From Candidatus Rokuibacteriota bacterium (lineage in GTDB: Bacteria > Methylomirabilota > Methylomirabilia > Rokubacteriales > CSP1-6), in NCBI GenBank assembly GCA_003220265.1, contig QHRW01000083.1, positions 1 through 52,143 on the forward strand: 52,143 bases of DNA, written 5' to 3'. Below, one piece after another: positions 41,266 to 50,280 of the stretch (its first letter is position 1; each line of letters begins with the position of its first letter). The position numbers and the translations under genes are program-made. The notes below the pieces were generated by a model that was not told the origin of the DNA, did no database searches, and worked only from the letters and a program-made list of their open reading frames with translations.

Positions 41266-42315
41266 CGCCTTGTCGAACAGGTGGTGCTTCTTGAAGGTGA
41301 GGCGGACCGGCGCGCCCGCCTGGAGATTCTCGGCGGCGCCGATCCGCGCGTGCACGTCGTGCTCGCCGACGCGCACGGCCACGTGCAGGGTGTCCAGCGG
41401 CGGCATGCGCACGACGTCGGCCACGACGCCCGTGAGGCCACGGCCCGTGTCCTCCCGGGAAATCTCCACGTCCTCGGGGCGCACGCCGACCAGCACGCCG
41501 TCGCGCGCCTGACCCGGCGGCAGGGAGGACCCGTCGAGCAGGCTGATCGGCGGGCTGCCGGTGTGCAGGTTCAGGAAGCCGGCCACGAAGACGTTCCTGG
41601 GCGCCTCGTAGATGTCCTGCGGCGTTCCCACCTGCTCGATCCGCCCGCGGTCCATGACGGCGACGAGGTCGGCCAGGATCAACGCCTCGTGGTGATCGTG
41701 CGTCACGTACACGGTGGTGATGCTGAACTGCCGCAGCAGGATCTTCAGGTTCACGCGGTATTTCTCGCGCAGCGCCTGGTCCAGGTTGGCGAAGGGCTCG
41801 TCCACCAGGAAGAGCGCCGCGTCGCGCGTGATGCAGCGGCCGAGCGCGACGCGCTGCTTCTCGCCGCCCGACAGCGTGGTGGGCTTGCGATCCAGCAGGT
41901 AGGCCAGCTCGACGCCCATCAGCTCGCTGGTCCGCTGGTACTTCGCGCGGGCGAGGGCGTCCAGCTCCGGCGTCTTCTTGCGGAACAGGAAGTAGGACAG
42001 CACGTTGGTGCGCGAGCTCATGTGCGGATAGAGCGCGTAGCTCTGGAAGACCATGCCGATGCGCCGATCACCGGGGCGAACGTCGCGCACGTCCACGTCG
42101 TCGTAGCGGATCACGCCCGCGTCGGGGGTGATGAGGCCGGCGATGAGCTTCAGCAGCGTGGTCTTGCCGCAGCCGCTCGGCCCCAGGACGACCATGGTCT
42201 TGCCGTCGGGGATCCGCAGCGTCAGGTCGTGGATGGCGAACGTCGAGCGCTGCCGGCTGCCCGGCACCGCGTCGTGCAGCGTCTTGCCGACGCCGACCAG
42301 GTCGATCCGCGCCAC
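41236..42315 (-). CDS. carbohydrate-type ABC transporter ATPase (MsmK/UgpC-like)
   Basis: A 359-residue ATPase: Walker A LGPSGCGKTT, Q-loop MVFQSYALYPHM, signature LSGGEKQRVALGR, Walker B LFLVDEPFANLD, H-loop VTHDHHEAL. The C-terminal TOBE region contains VGVRPEDVEIS. This fits CUT1 sugar importers and suggests that it powers the permeases at 43367-45075. GTG 42315 has AAGGAGGGAG upstream; the longer frame to 43296 is a shadow. It is separated from the permeases by an oppositely oriented LLM gene, so it is not in the same transcript. Confidence 0.9.
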   Translation of the reverse strand: MARIDLVGVGKTLHDAVPGSRQRSTFAIHDLTLRIPDGKTMVVLGPSGCGKTTLLKLIAGLITPDAGVIRYDDVDVRDVRPGDRRIGMVFQSYALYPHMSSRTNVLSYFLFRKKTPELDALARAKYQRTSELMGVELAYLLDRKPTTLSGGEKQRVALGRCITRDAALFLVDEPFANLDQALREKYRVNLKILLRQFSITTVYVTHDHHEALILADLVAVMDRGRIEQVGTPQDIYEAPRNVFVAGFLNLHTGSPPISLLDGSSLPPGQARDGVLVGVRPEDVEISREDTGRGLTGVVADVVRMPPLDTLHVAVRVGEHDVHARIGAAENLQAGAPVRLTFKKHHLFDKASGARLTDAR

Positions 42316-42384
42316 GCTCCCTCCTTGTCGCGCTTGACCTCCCGCGTACGATAGCGCAACCATCGGCGCCGGGGAGCAACCGCG

Positions 42385-43260
42385 ATGAGGATCGGATTCT
42401 CGCTGCTCAACAACCAGGGGATCGAGGACGTGCAGGCGCTGGTGGGCCTGGCGGTCCGGGCCGAGGAGCTGGGTGTCGACTCCGTGTGGGTCCACGACCA
42501 CGTCTTCAACGTGGGCCACGTGCTCGAGCGGATCGGCGACAAGCCCTACTACGAGCCGCTGGCGCTGCTGAGCTTCGTGGCCGCGCGCACGACCCGCGTG
42601 CGGCTGGGAACCTCCGTCCTCGTCCTGCCGTACCACAATCCCATTCGCCTGGCCAAGACCGCGGCCACGCTCGACGTCCTGAGCGGCGGCCGGCTGATCC
42701 TCGGAGTCGGCGTGGGCGCGATCGAGAACGAGATGGAGGCGATGGGCACGCCGTTCAAGCAGCGCGGCGCCTTCACGGACGAGGCGATCGAGGCGATGCG
42801 CGCGCTGTGGACGCAGGAGGACCCGCGCTTCGAGGGCCGCTACTCGCGCTTCGCCGGCATGAAGTTCTCGCCCAAGCCGCTGCAGAAGCCCATCCCGATC
42901 GTGATCGGCGGCGTGAGCCGCGCGGCCATCCGACGGGCGGCGCGGGTCGGCGACGGCTGGCAGCCGCTGGGCTTCTCGCCCGAGGCCCTGGCGCAGGGGA
43001 TCGCGACGCTGCGCGAGGAGGCGCGCGCCTGCGGCCGCGACGCCGCGGCGATTCCCGTGGCGATCTCGATGTCGGTGGGCACGGGCGCGCGAGGGCGCCA
43101 TGCGCTCGGCACCAAGCCGGCCGAGGTCGTGCAGAACGCCCGCGCGTTCGCGGAGGCCGGCGCGGACACGCTGGTGATCTCGGTCACCACGCGCGACCCG
43201 CGCGAGGCCCGCGCCGCCCTCGAGATGGTCGGCCGCGAGGTGCTGCCGGCCGTTCAATGA
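42385..43260 (+). CDS. LLM-class F420-dependent oxidoreductase
   Basis: A 291-residue member with the short F420-dependent layout. MRIGFSLLNNQGIEDVQALVGLAVRAEELG, VWVHDHVFN, LGTSVLVLPYHNPIRLAKTAATLDVLSGGRLILGVG (seen in pieces) and FEGRYSRFAGMKFSPKPLQKPIPIVIGG are all typical. Reduced F420 or flavin would be the cosubstrate. GGGGAGC lies eight bases before the ATG. It sits alone on the plus strand inside the sugar-type ABC locus, ending in front of repeat copy C. Confidence 0.88.
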   Translation: MRIGFSLLNNQGIEDVQALVGLAVRAEELGVDSVWVHDHVFNVGHVLERIGDKPYYEPLALLSFVAARTTRVRLGTSVLVLPYHNPIRLAKTAATLDVLSGGRLILGVGVGAIENEMEAMGTPFKQRGAFTDEAIEAMRALWTQEDPRFEGRYSRFAGMKFSPKPLQKPIPIVIGGVSRAAIRRAARVGDGWQPLGFSPEALAQGIATLREEARACGRDAAAIPVAISMSVGTGARGRHALGTKPAEVVQNARAFAEAGADTLVISVTTRDPREARAALEMVGREVLPAVQ

Positions 43261-43264
43261 ACGT

Positions 43265-43330
43265 GGGGGCCCCGACATGGCCCCCACACCCCCCAACGCT
43301 CGGGCCGCCCCGGCGGAGCCGTGGCGGCCC
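43265..43330. repeat. double-hairpin intergenic repeat, copy C
   Basis: Hairpin 1 pairs GGGGGCC (43265-43271) with GGCCCCC (43279-43285). Hairpin 2 pairs GGGCCGCC plus CGGC (43302-43314) with GCCG plus GGCGGCCC (43318-43330), with one C/T mismatch and a GGA loop. It is the best-paired copy, and it lies between convergent genes, where a terminator would be useful. Confidence 0.85.
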
Positions 43331-43366
43331 TCGTCAGCCCATATACGCCGACCGCGCGACCGCCGG

Positions 43367-44200
43367 CTACTGCTTGACGGCGCCGAAGGTCAAGCCGGTG
43401 ACGATGTGGCGCTGCGCCAGCAGCGCGACGAGGAGCACCGGGAGCGTGATCAGCGTGGCGGCCGCGGCCAGCGTGCCCCAGTTGATCTCCTCGTACGAGA
43501 TCATGTTGTAGACCGCGATGGGCAGCGTGCGTGTCTGCCGGCCGGCCAGGATCACCGAGAACAGGAAGTTGTTCCACGAGAAGACGAACGACAGGATCGC
43601 CGTCGCCACCACGCCGGGCTTCACGAGCGGCAGCGCGACGCGCCAGAACACGCCCAGGTGCGAGCAGCCATCGATCAGCGCGGCGTCCTCGAGGTCGGCC
43701 GGCACGTCCTCGAAGAACGAGATCATGACCCAGATGATGATGGGCAGCCCCACGATGAGGTGCGTCAGGATCAGCGCGCCGTACGTGTCCACCATCCGCA
43801 GGCTGCGGAAGAAGATGTACCAGGGGATGAGATAGGCGATGCCCGGGATGATCCGCGCCACCAGGATGACGACCGCCAGCCGCTGCTGCCGCCAGCGGGC
43901 GATCGAGTACGCCGCCGGCAGTCCGACGGCCAGCCCCAGCAGGGTGCAGCCGGTGGCGACCACCAGGCTGTTCCAGGTGTAGAGGAAGAACGGGTACTTC
44001 GTGAAGACCTCGCGATAGCCGGCCAGCGTGACGGTGAAGCGCACGAACGAGGGCGGATAGGCCGTCGCCTCGATCTGCGGCTTGAGCGAGAGCGTGAGCA
44101 TCCAGTAGAAGACGAACACCGTCGGCAGCATGAAGACGCCGGCGAGCGCGTAGAAGCCCGCGGTGGACAGGCGCCGGCGCCACGCGCCGCCCCTCACCAT
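43367..44200 (-). CDS. carbohydrate-type ABC permease (MalG-like)
   Basis: A 277-residue inner-membrane permease with six helices. It has FYALAGVFMLPTVFVFYWML at the start, GYREVFTKYPFFLYTWNSLVVA, the EAA loop LEDAALIDGCSHLGVFWRVALPLVKPG and the ending ALLAQRHIVTGLTFGAVK, which is standard for MalG-type CUT1 permeases. Start at 44200 overlaps the partner permease stop by seven bases. Last gene of the minus-strand operon; repeat copy C follows 37 bases after its stop. Confidence 0.92.
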   Translation of the reverse strand: MVRGGAWRRRLSTAGFYALAGVFMLPTVFVFYWMLTLSLKPQIEATAYPPSFVRFTVTLAGYREVFTKYPFFLYTWNSLVVATGCTLLGLAVGLPAAYSIARWRQQRLAVVILVARIIPGIAYLIPWYIFFRSLRMVDTYGALILTHLIVGLPIIIWVMISFFEDVPADLEDAALIDGCSHLGVFWRVALPLVKPGVVATAILSFVFSWNNFLFSVILAGRQTRTLPIAVYNMISYEEINWGTLAAAATLITLPVLLVALLAQRHIVTGLTFGAVKQ

Positions 44201-45075
44201 GCCGTGCTCCGCCGTACCTTGATGAGGATCAACGAGGAGCCCATGACCAGCGCGAACAGCGCCACCGCCATGGAGGCGGCGTAGCCCATGTTGAAGTAGG
44301 AGAACGCCTGGTTGAAGAGCAGCAGGTTGATCGTCTCAGTCGCGTTGGCGGGGCCGCCCTGCGTCATGACGAAGATGATGTCGAAGGTCTTCAGCGCGTC
44401 GATCGCGCGGAACAGGATCGCCACGACCAGCGTGGGCCGCAGCAGCGGCAGCGTGATGTGCCAGAAGGCCTGGCGCGCGGAGGCGCCGTCGAGGTGCGCG
44501 GCCTCGTACGGCTCGCGCGGCAGGCTGGCGAGCCCGGCCAGCGCGATGAGCATGATCAGCGGCGTCCACTGCCACACGTCCACCAGCGCCAGCGCGTAGA
44601 GCGCCGTGTCGCTCGAGTACGTCCAGCGAAACGGCGAGAGGCCGACCGTCGTCACCAGGTAGTTCGCCACGCCGAGCGTGGGGTGGTACATCATCACGAA
44701 CACGAGCGCGATGGCGGTGGGCGTGGCCACCATGGGCAGGATCGCCAGCGTGCGCAGCAGGCCGCGGCCCCAGAACTCGCGATTGAAGAGCAGGGCCATG
44801 GCCACCCCGAGCAGCGTCTCGGCGGCGACGGCGACGATGGTGAAGTAGACCGTCCGCGCGACGGCCTCGCGGAATCGCGCGTCGCCCAGGACGATCTTGC
44901 CGTAGTTCGCCAGCCCGATGAAGCGCGGCCGGGTCAGGCTGGAGGCGAACCACTCCTGCAGGCTCATCCACCCCGTGTAGACGATCGGGTAGACGATGAT
45001 CGCCGCCACGAGCAGCACGGCCGGCGCCGGAAAGAGCCACGCCGCATGCCGGTGCGCGCGGCGGCCGAGGGACAT
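44194..45075 (-). CDS. carbohydrate-type ABC permease (MalF-like)
   Basis: A 293-residue permease. WLFPAPAVLLVAAIIVYPIVYTGWMSL forms helix 1, and ILPMVATPTAIALVFVMMY and LYALALVDVWQWTPLIMLIAL further helices. The EAA loop is PREPYEAAHLDGASARQAFWHITLPLLRP, and it ends in the typical TETINLLLFNQAFSYFNMGYAA. ATG 45075 lies 17 bases after the binding-protein stop without a clear ribosome binding site, which suggests coupling. Confidence 0.92.
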   Translation of the reverse strand: MSLGRRAHRHAAWLFPAPAVLLVAAIIVYPIVYTGWMSLQEWFASSLTRPRFIGLANYGKIVLGDARFREAVARTVYFTIVAVAAETLLGVAMALLFNREFWGRGLLRTLAILPMVATPTAIALVFVMMYHPTLGVANYLVTTVGLSPFRWTYSSDTALYALALVDVWQWTPLIMLIALAGLASLPREPYEAAHLDGASARQAFWHITLPLLRPTLVVAILFRAIDALKTFDIIFVMTQGGPANATETINLLLFNQAFSYFNMGYAASMAVALFALVMGSSLILIKVRRSTAW

Positions 45076-45092
45076 CGGCACTTCGGCGCGCG

Positions 45093-46412
45093 CTAGCCTT
45101 CCGTCCTGTTCAGCAAGTCCTGGAAGTCCTTCTGCGCTTGCGCGAGGACCTGCGCGGCCGGCGCCCCTTCGATGCCCTTCTGGATGGCGACGCCGATGAT
45201 GTCGCGGTACTCGGTGACGCCGACGATCTCCGGCAGCCCCTGCCGGCCGATCTTGAGCGAGGCCTGGTAGGCCTGGTACCAGTCCGCCGGCATCTTCGGC
45301 TTGGCCTTCACCTCCGCGCTGTCCCACGTCGAGGTGCGGCCGACGCCCACGCCCGCCATGAGCTCGCGGATCATGTTGGCCTTGTTCGTGGCCCACTGGG
45401 TAAAGAGATAGGCGGCTTCCTTGCTGGCGCTCTGCGACGAGACGGCCATGCCGGTGATGTAGATCGGCGAGAAATGTCCCCCGGGCCCGGACGGCAGCAC
45501 GGCATAGCCGACCTTGCCGACGACCCTGGACTTGGCCGCGTCCTCGAACTGGCTCGCGAAGTTCACGCCGTCCATGTAGATCGCCACCTGGCCCTGCATG
45601 AAGGACGCGGAGCACTCGTACCAGTTGAAGTTCACGACGCCGGGCGGCCCGTACTGGCGCAGCAGCCGCGTGTACATCTCGAGCGCGGCCACCTGCTCCT
45701 TGCTGTCGAGCGCCGCCTTGCCGTCCTTCAAGTACGTGCCGCCCATCGGGAACAGGATGCTCGGATACTGCGTGGCGTTGGCGTTCTTGAGCCCGCGCAG
45801 CACGATGCCGTAGGTGCCGGGCGGCGCGTGGAGCTTCTGCACGAGCGGCTCGAGGTCGGCGAGCGTCTTCGGCGGCGTGAGGCCCTTCGGGCCGAAGAGG
45901 TCCTTGCGATAGAAGAAGACGTTCGCGTCCACGAACGCCGCCAGCGCCGAGATGCTGCCATCGGACTGCGTCACGCCGGCCTTCGCCCCCGGCGTGAAGT
46001 CGTTCCAGTCGAAGTCCGGGCTCGTCAGCGACGTGTCGGCGAGGAACTTGTTGAGCGGGTGGTACCAGCCGGCCTTCCAGAAGCGCTTCTTCTCGACGTG
46101 CAGCGAGGTGAAGAAGGCGTCGATGCCGCCGGAGTTCGCCGTCATCTCGACGGTCATCTTCTGGCGCGCCTGGATCTCCGGCAGGGTCTCCCACTTGACC
46201 CGCATCCCGGAGAGCGACTCGAACTCGGGGATGTTCTTCTCCAGCACGTCGATGAACGGATGCTTGGTGAGGAGCAGGAAGAGCTCCTTGCCCTGGAAGC
46301 GCTTCCAGGTGAAGCCCTGGGCGCGCGCCGGCGTCCACACGAACGGCCCGGCGGCGGCGCCGGCGACCACGCTCCCCAAGAAAGTGCGGCGGCTGAATCG
46401 GCGAGCGCTCAT
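45093..46412 (-). CDS. ABC sugar-type substrate-binding protein with Tat signal
   Basis: A 439-residue extracellular solute-binding protein (SBP_bac_1). MSARRFSRRTFLGSVVAGAA is a twin-arginine signal, suggesting export in folded form. ELFLLLTKHPFIDVLEKNIPEFESLSG, RKDLFGPKGLTPPKTLADLE, QGQVAIYMDG and KEAAYLFTQWATNK follow the family. AAAGGAG precedes ATG 46412. It heads the permease operon and reads divergently from the lyase at 46473. Ligand is unknown; sugars, glycerol phosphate or polyols are usual. Confidence 0.92.
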   Translation of the reverse strand: MSARRFSRRTFLGSVVAGAAAGPFVWTPARAQGFTWKRFQGKELFLLLTKHPFIDVLEKNIPEFESLSGMRVKWETLPEIQARQKMTVEMTANSGGIDAFFTSLHVEKKRFWKAGWYHPLNKFLADTSLTSPDFDWNDFTPGAKAGVTQSDGSISALAAFVDANVFFYRKDLFGPKGLTPPKTLADLEPLVQKLHAPPGTYGIVLRGLKNANATQYPSILFPMGGTYLKDGKAALDSKEQVAALEMYTRLLRQYGPPGVVNFNWYECSASFMQGQVAIYMDGVNFASQFEDAAKSRVVGKVGYAVLPSGPGGHFSPIYITGMAVSSQSASKEAAYLFTQWATNKANMIRELMAGVGVGRTSTWDSAEVKAKPKMPADWYQAYQASLKIGRQGLPEIVGVTEYRDIIGVAIQKGIEGAPAAQVLAQAQKDFQDLLNRTEG

Positions 46413-46472
46413 GGGACAGCTCCTTTCGGGCCGGCTGGACAACGGCGGGATTCTAGACCACCTTGGACGCCC

Positions 46473-47840
46473 ATGCTTGAGGAGCCGACGTCCCTCCGGA
46501 TCGAGGACCCGGGCGTGCGCGCGCTCTTCACCGAGACGGCACGCTTCCAGTCGTGGCTCGACGTCGAGGCCGCGCTGGCGCAGGCCCAGGCCGAGCTCGG
46601 CATCATCCCCGAGGCGGCCGCGCGCGAGATCACCGCCAAGGCCCACCTCAAGTACCTCGACCTCGCCGCCGTGCGGGCGGGGCTGGCGAAGACCGGGCAT
46701 CCCCTGGTGCCCGTGATCTGGGCGCTCGATCGCGCGTGCGACGGCGACGCCGGCGGCTACGTGCACTGGGGCGCGACCACGCAGAACGTCACCCAGACGG
46801 GCCAGTTACTACAGACGCGCCGCGCGCACGACATCTTCCTCCGCCAGCTCGCGGCCATCCTCGTCGCGCTGGCCGACCTCGCCGACAAGACGAAGGACGT
46901 GCTGCTGCCCGGGCGCACGCACGGCCAGCACGCCGTGCCGGCCACCTTCGGCTTCAAGGTGGCGGTATGGATCGACGAGCTCGGCCGTCACGTCGAGCGG
47001 TTGCGCGGCTGCGAGGGCCGCGTGTTCGTGGCCATGCTGGGCGGCGGTGCCGGCACGCTCGCCTCGCTGGGCGAGGCCGGCCTGGCCACGCAGGACAAGA
47101 TGGCGGCCCGCCTCGGCCTGCGCGCCATGCCCATGCCCGCGCGCACCATCGGTGACCACCAGGCCGAGTACGTCCTCCTCCTCGGCATGCTCGCCGCCAC
47201 CAGCAGCAAGATCGGCCGCGAGATCTACACGCTGATGAAGCAGGAGTTCGGCGAGGTCGAGGAGCCGGTGCCGCCCGGCACCGTCGGCAGCAGCACCATG
47301 CCGCAGAAGCGCAATCCGAAGCTCTCGCAGGACATCATCGCCGCCGCCGCGCAGATCCGCGCGCTCGTGCCGCTCGCGCTGGAGGCCATGCAGACAGAGC
47401 ACGAGGCCGACCGCACGACCAGCATCATGATGAGCCGCGCGCTCGTGCCGGCCTGCGAGCTCACGGGCGACATGCTGCAGCGGATGATCGCGCTCTTCGA
47501 GGGGCTGCAGGTCTTCCCCGAGCGCATGCGCGAGAACCTCGAGCTCTCGGGCGGGCTCATCATGGCCGAGGCGCTGATGCTGGAGCTCGGCAAGCAGATC
47601 GGACGCCAGCGCGCGCACGACGCCGTCTACGAGGCGGCCCAGGCGGCCGTCACCCAGTCGCGCCCGTTCCGCGAGACGCTCGCCGCGGACCCGCACGTGA
47701 GCGCCGGGCTCACACCGTCCCAGGTGGAGGCGCTGCTGGACCCGGCGCGCTACACCGGACTCTGCCGCCAGTTCGCCGAGCGCGGTGCCGTGACGGCGCG
47801 CGAGATCGCCGCCGCCCTCGGCCGGCGCGCGGCGCGCTAG
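46473..47840 (+). CDS. fumarase/adenylosuccinate-lyase superfamily lyase (PcaB-like)
   Basis: A 455-residue lyase with the superfamily signature GSSTMPQKRNPKLSQD near residue 270, HWGATTQNVTQTG and RTHGQHAVPATFGFK. The C-terminal helical part ENLELSGGLIMAEALMLELGK resembles the 3-carboxy-cis,cis-muconate cycloisomerase/adenylosuccinate-lyase-like group. The neighbours (LLM, amidohydrolase) make a catabolic lyase more likely than purine synthesis. ATG 46473 lacks a good ribosome binding site. First gene of a five-gene run to 51983 with gaps of 1, 11 and 7 bases and one four-base overlap. Confidence 0.85.
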   Translation: MLEEPTSLRIEDPGVRALFTETARFQSWLDVEAALAQAQAELGIIPEAAAREITAKAHLKYLDLAAVRAGLAKTGHPLVPVIWALDRACDGDAGGYVHWGATTQNVTQTGQLLQTRRAHDIFLRQLAAILVALADLADKTKDVLLPGRTHGQHAVPATFGFKVAVWIDELGRHVERLRGCEGRVFVAMLGGGAGTLASLGEAGLATQDKMAARLGLRAMPMPARTIGDHQAEYVLLLGMLAATSSKIGREIYTLMKQEFGEVEEPVPPGTVGSSTMPQKRNPKLSQDIIAAAAQIRALVPLALEAMQTEHEADRTTSIMMSRALVPACELTGDMLQRMIALFEGLQVFPERMRENLELSGGLIMAEALMLELGKQIGRQRAHDAVYEAAQAAVTQSRPFRETLAADPHVSAGLTPSQVEALLDPARYTGLCRQFAERGAVTAREIAAALGRRAAR

Positions 47841-47841
47841 A

Positions 47842-49368
47842 GTGGCGCCCGCTGTCCGCGCAGCCGTGCTCGTCGTCCTGGCCCTGCTGCTCGCCGTCGT
47901 GCCGGCCGGGGCGGCGCCCGAGGGGCAGCTCACCTGGGCCGTGCACACGACGCTCGTGCCGTCGTACTTCGATCCCGCCGAGACGATCATCGGCACGTCG
48001 TTCATGGTGCTCTACGGCATCCACGACGCGCTCGTGAAGCCGCTGCCGGGCAAGGGCGTGGCGCCCGCGCTGGCGGAGTCGTGGACGGTGTCGCCGGACG
48101 GGCTGCTCTACGAGTTCGTCCTGCGCAAGGGGGCGACCTTCCACAACGGCGAGCCGGTCACCGCGGACGATGCGAAGTTCTCGTTCGAGCGCTATCGCGG
48201 CATCTACGCCAAGACGCTCAGGGAGCGCGTCGCGGCGGTCGAGGCGCCGGAGGCGGGCCGCCTGCGGATCCGTCTCAAGCAGCCGTGGCCCGACTTCATG
48301 ACCTACCTCGGCACGGTCACGACCAGCGCCGCCTGGGTGGTGCCGAGGAAGTATCTCGAGAAAGTCGGCGACGACGGCTTCAAGAAGGCGCCGATCGGCG
48401 CCGGCCCCTACCGCTTCGTGTCGTTCACGCCCGGCATCGAGCTGGTGCTCGAGGCCTTCGAGGGGTACTGGCGCAAGGTGCCCGCCGTGAAGCGCCTGGT
48501 GTTCCGCGTCATCCCCGATCCCTCCACCCGGCTCGTCGCGCTCAAGCGCGGCGAGGCCGACGTGGCGTTCTCGATGGTCGGCGAGCTGGCCGACGAGCTC
48601 CGGCGCATGCCGGGGTTCTCGCTGAAGCCGGTGTACCCGTCGACCCACTGGGTCTCGTTTCCCGATCAGTGGGACCCGAAGTCGCCCTGGCACGACCGGC
48701 GGGTGCGGCTGGCCGCGAACCACGCGATCGACCGGCACGCGATCGACCAGGCCCGCACCGGCGGACTCTCGCGCATCACCGGGAGCATCGTGGGGGCGAC
48801 CATGGACTTCTTCTGGCAGCCGCCGGCGATCGCCTTCGATCCCGCACGCGGGCGGCGCCTGCTGGCGGAAGCCGGCTATCCGAACGGCTTCGACGCCGGC
48901 GACTACTACTGCGACATGACGTCCGTCGACGCGGCCGAGACCGTGATGGGCTACCTGCAGGCCGTCGGCGTGCGCGCGCGGCTGCGCCCCCTCGAGCGGG
49001 CCGCGTTCAACAAGAGCCTCGCCGACAAGAAGCTCCGCAACCTCGTGCAGATCATCGCCGGCACCTCGGGCAACACCGCGACCCGGCTGGAGGCCTACCT
49101 GGCCTCGGGCGGCACATTCGCGGATGGCGGCGCGCCGGACCTGGACGCGCTCCTGCGCGAGCAGGCCACCGAGCTGGATCGTGGCAAGCGCGAGGCGACC
49201 CTGCGCCGCCTGCAGCAGCTCGTGCACGAGCGCGCGATGTTCGCGCCGCTCTACGACCTGGCCTTCGTCAACGGCGTCGGCCGCCGGGTGGAGGAATCGG
49301 GGCTCGGGCTCATCGCCGGCTACGCGTTCTCGGCGCCCTACGAGGACGTACGGCTGAAGGCGCGCTAG
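47842..49368 (+). CDS. peptide-type ABC substrate-binding protein (no adjacent permease)
   Basis: A 508-residue SBP_bac_5 protein with Sec signal AAVLVVLALLLAVVPAGAA. LAESWTVSPDGLLYEFVLRKGATFHNGEPVTADDAKFSFE, GAGPYRFVSFTPG and LAANHAIDRHAIDQ are the family landmarks. GTG 47842 lies one base after the lyase stop. No permease or ATPase gene accompanies it here; it could use the Dpp-like importer at 9017-14441 or one outside the window. Membership in a catabolic operon suggests that it captures the pathway substrate. Confidence 0.9.
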   Translation: MAPAVRAAVLVVLALLLAVVPAGAAPEGQLTWAVHTTLVPSYFDPAETIIGTSFMVLYGIHDALVKPLPGKGVAPALAESWTVSPDGLLYEFVLRKGATFHNGEPVTADDAKFSFERYRGIYAKTLRERVAAVEAPEAGRLRIRLKQPWPDFMTYLGTVTTSAAWVVPRKYLEKVGDDGFKKAPIGAGPYRFVSFTPGIELVLEAFEGYWRKVPAVKRLVFRVIPDPSTRLVALKRGEADVAFSMVGELADELRRMPGFSLKPVYPSTHWVSFPDQWDPKSPWHDRRVRLAANHAIDRHAIDQARTGGLSRITGSIVGATMDFFWQPPAIAFDPARGRRLLAEAGYPNGFDAGDYYCDMTSVDAAETVMGYLQAVGVRARLRPLERAAFNKSLADKKLRNLVQIIAGTSGNTATRLEAYLASGGTFADGGAPDLDALLREQATELDRGKREATLRRLQQLVHERAMFAPLYDLAFVNGVGRRVEESGLGLIAGYAFSAPYEDVRLKAR

Positions 49369-49379
49369 GAGGAGGACCC

Positions 49380-50273
49380 ATGCTGCCGACCCACGGACGC
49401 TACGAGTACTCGAACATCACGACGCGGCCGGACTACACGTGGCCCGGCGGGCGCCAGCTGGCCGTTTACCTGGCGCTCAACATCGAGGCCTTCGGCTTCG
49501 GAGTCGGCAAGGGCGCGGCCATCGCGCCGCCCGACCAGGCGCAGAGCCACAGCATCTACAGCTGGCGCGACTACGGCAACCGCGTGGGCATCTGGCGGCT
49601 GTTCGAGCTGCTCGACGAGCTGGGGATGCCGGCCGAGGCGCAGATGAACACGGCGGTCTACGAGATGGCGCCGGACGTCCCCGCGCGGCTGCGCGCGCGC
49701 GGCGACGAGATCCTGGGCCACGGCGTCACCAACTCCGACGAGCAGGGCCACCTCGGCGAGGACAGGGAGCGCGCGCTCATCGACGAGGTGACCAACACCA
49801 TCGCCAAGCACGAGGGCGCCAAGCCGATCGGCTGGATGAGCCCGTGGCTCTCCAACAGCGCGGTGACACTGGACCTCTTGCAGGAGGCCGGCTACCGCTA
49901 CGTCATGGACTGGACGATGGACGATCAGCCCATCTGGATGCGCACGCGCAAGGGCCGCATCCTGGCCATCCCGTATCCGATCGAGGTGAACGACACGCGG
50001 GGCATCATCTGGTACCACTACACGTCGGAAGAGTTCGCCGCCATGATCGTGGACCAGTTCGACGAGATGCTCGCGCAGTCGGCGCGCCAGCCGCTCGTGT
50101 GCCCGATCTCGCTGCACCCGTTCGTCTTCGGCCGCCCCTACCGCATCCGCCGGCTGCGCCGCGCGCTGCAGCACATCCTCGCGCATCGCGATCGCGTCTG
50201 GCTCACGCGCCCACGCGACATCTGCGCCCACGTCGAGTCGCTCGCGCCCGGCACCGTGCCGGGGAGCAAGTGA
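49380..50273 (+). CDS. polysaccharide deacetylase/PuuE-like amide hydrolase
   Basis: A 297-residue NodB-fold protein. LAVYLALNIEAFGFG lies at the first metal strand, and SWRDYGNRVGIWRLFELLDELGM, GHGVTNSDEQGHL, GWMSPWLSNSAVTLDLLQEAGYRYVMDW and SLHPFVFGRP follow PuuE/allantoinase-type hydrolases rather than classical chitin deacetylases. It is probably cytosolic, as no signal peptide is seen. AGGAGGAGG precedes the ATG. Substrate may be a cyclic amide or ureide or an N-acyl compound linked to the neighbouring LLM. Confidence 0.82.
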   Translation: MLPTHGRYEYSNITTRPDYTWPGGRQLAVYLALNIEAFGFGVGKGAAIAPPDQAQSHSIYSWRDYGNRVGIWRLFELLDELGMPAEAQMNTAVYEMAPDVPARLRARGDEILGHGVTNSDEQGHLGEDRERALIDEVTNTIAKHEGAKPIGWMSPWLSNSAVTLDLLQEAGYRYVMDWTMDDQPIWMRTRKGRILAIPYPIEVNDTRGIIWYHYTSEEFAAMIVDQFDEMLAQSARQPLVCPISLHPFVFGRPYRIRRLRRALQHILAHRDRVWLTRPRDICAHVESLAPGTVPGSK

Positions 50274-50280
50274 GGCAGCC

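Noticed and set aside
45138..46472. Plus-strand extension upstream of the lyase start
   Set aside because: It runs antisense through the Tat binding-protein gene; lyase homology begins at MLEEPTSLRIEDPGV.
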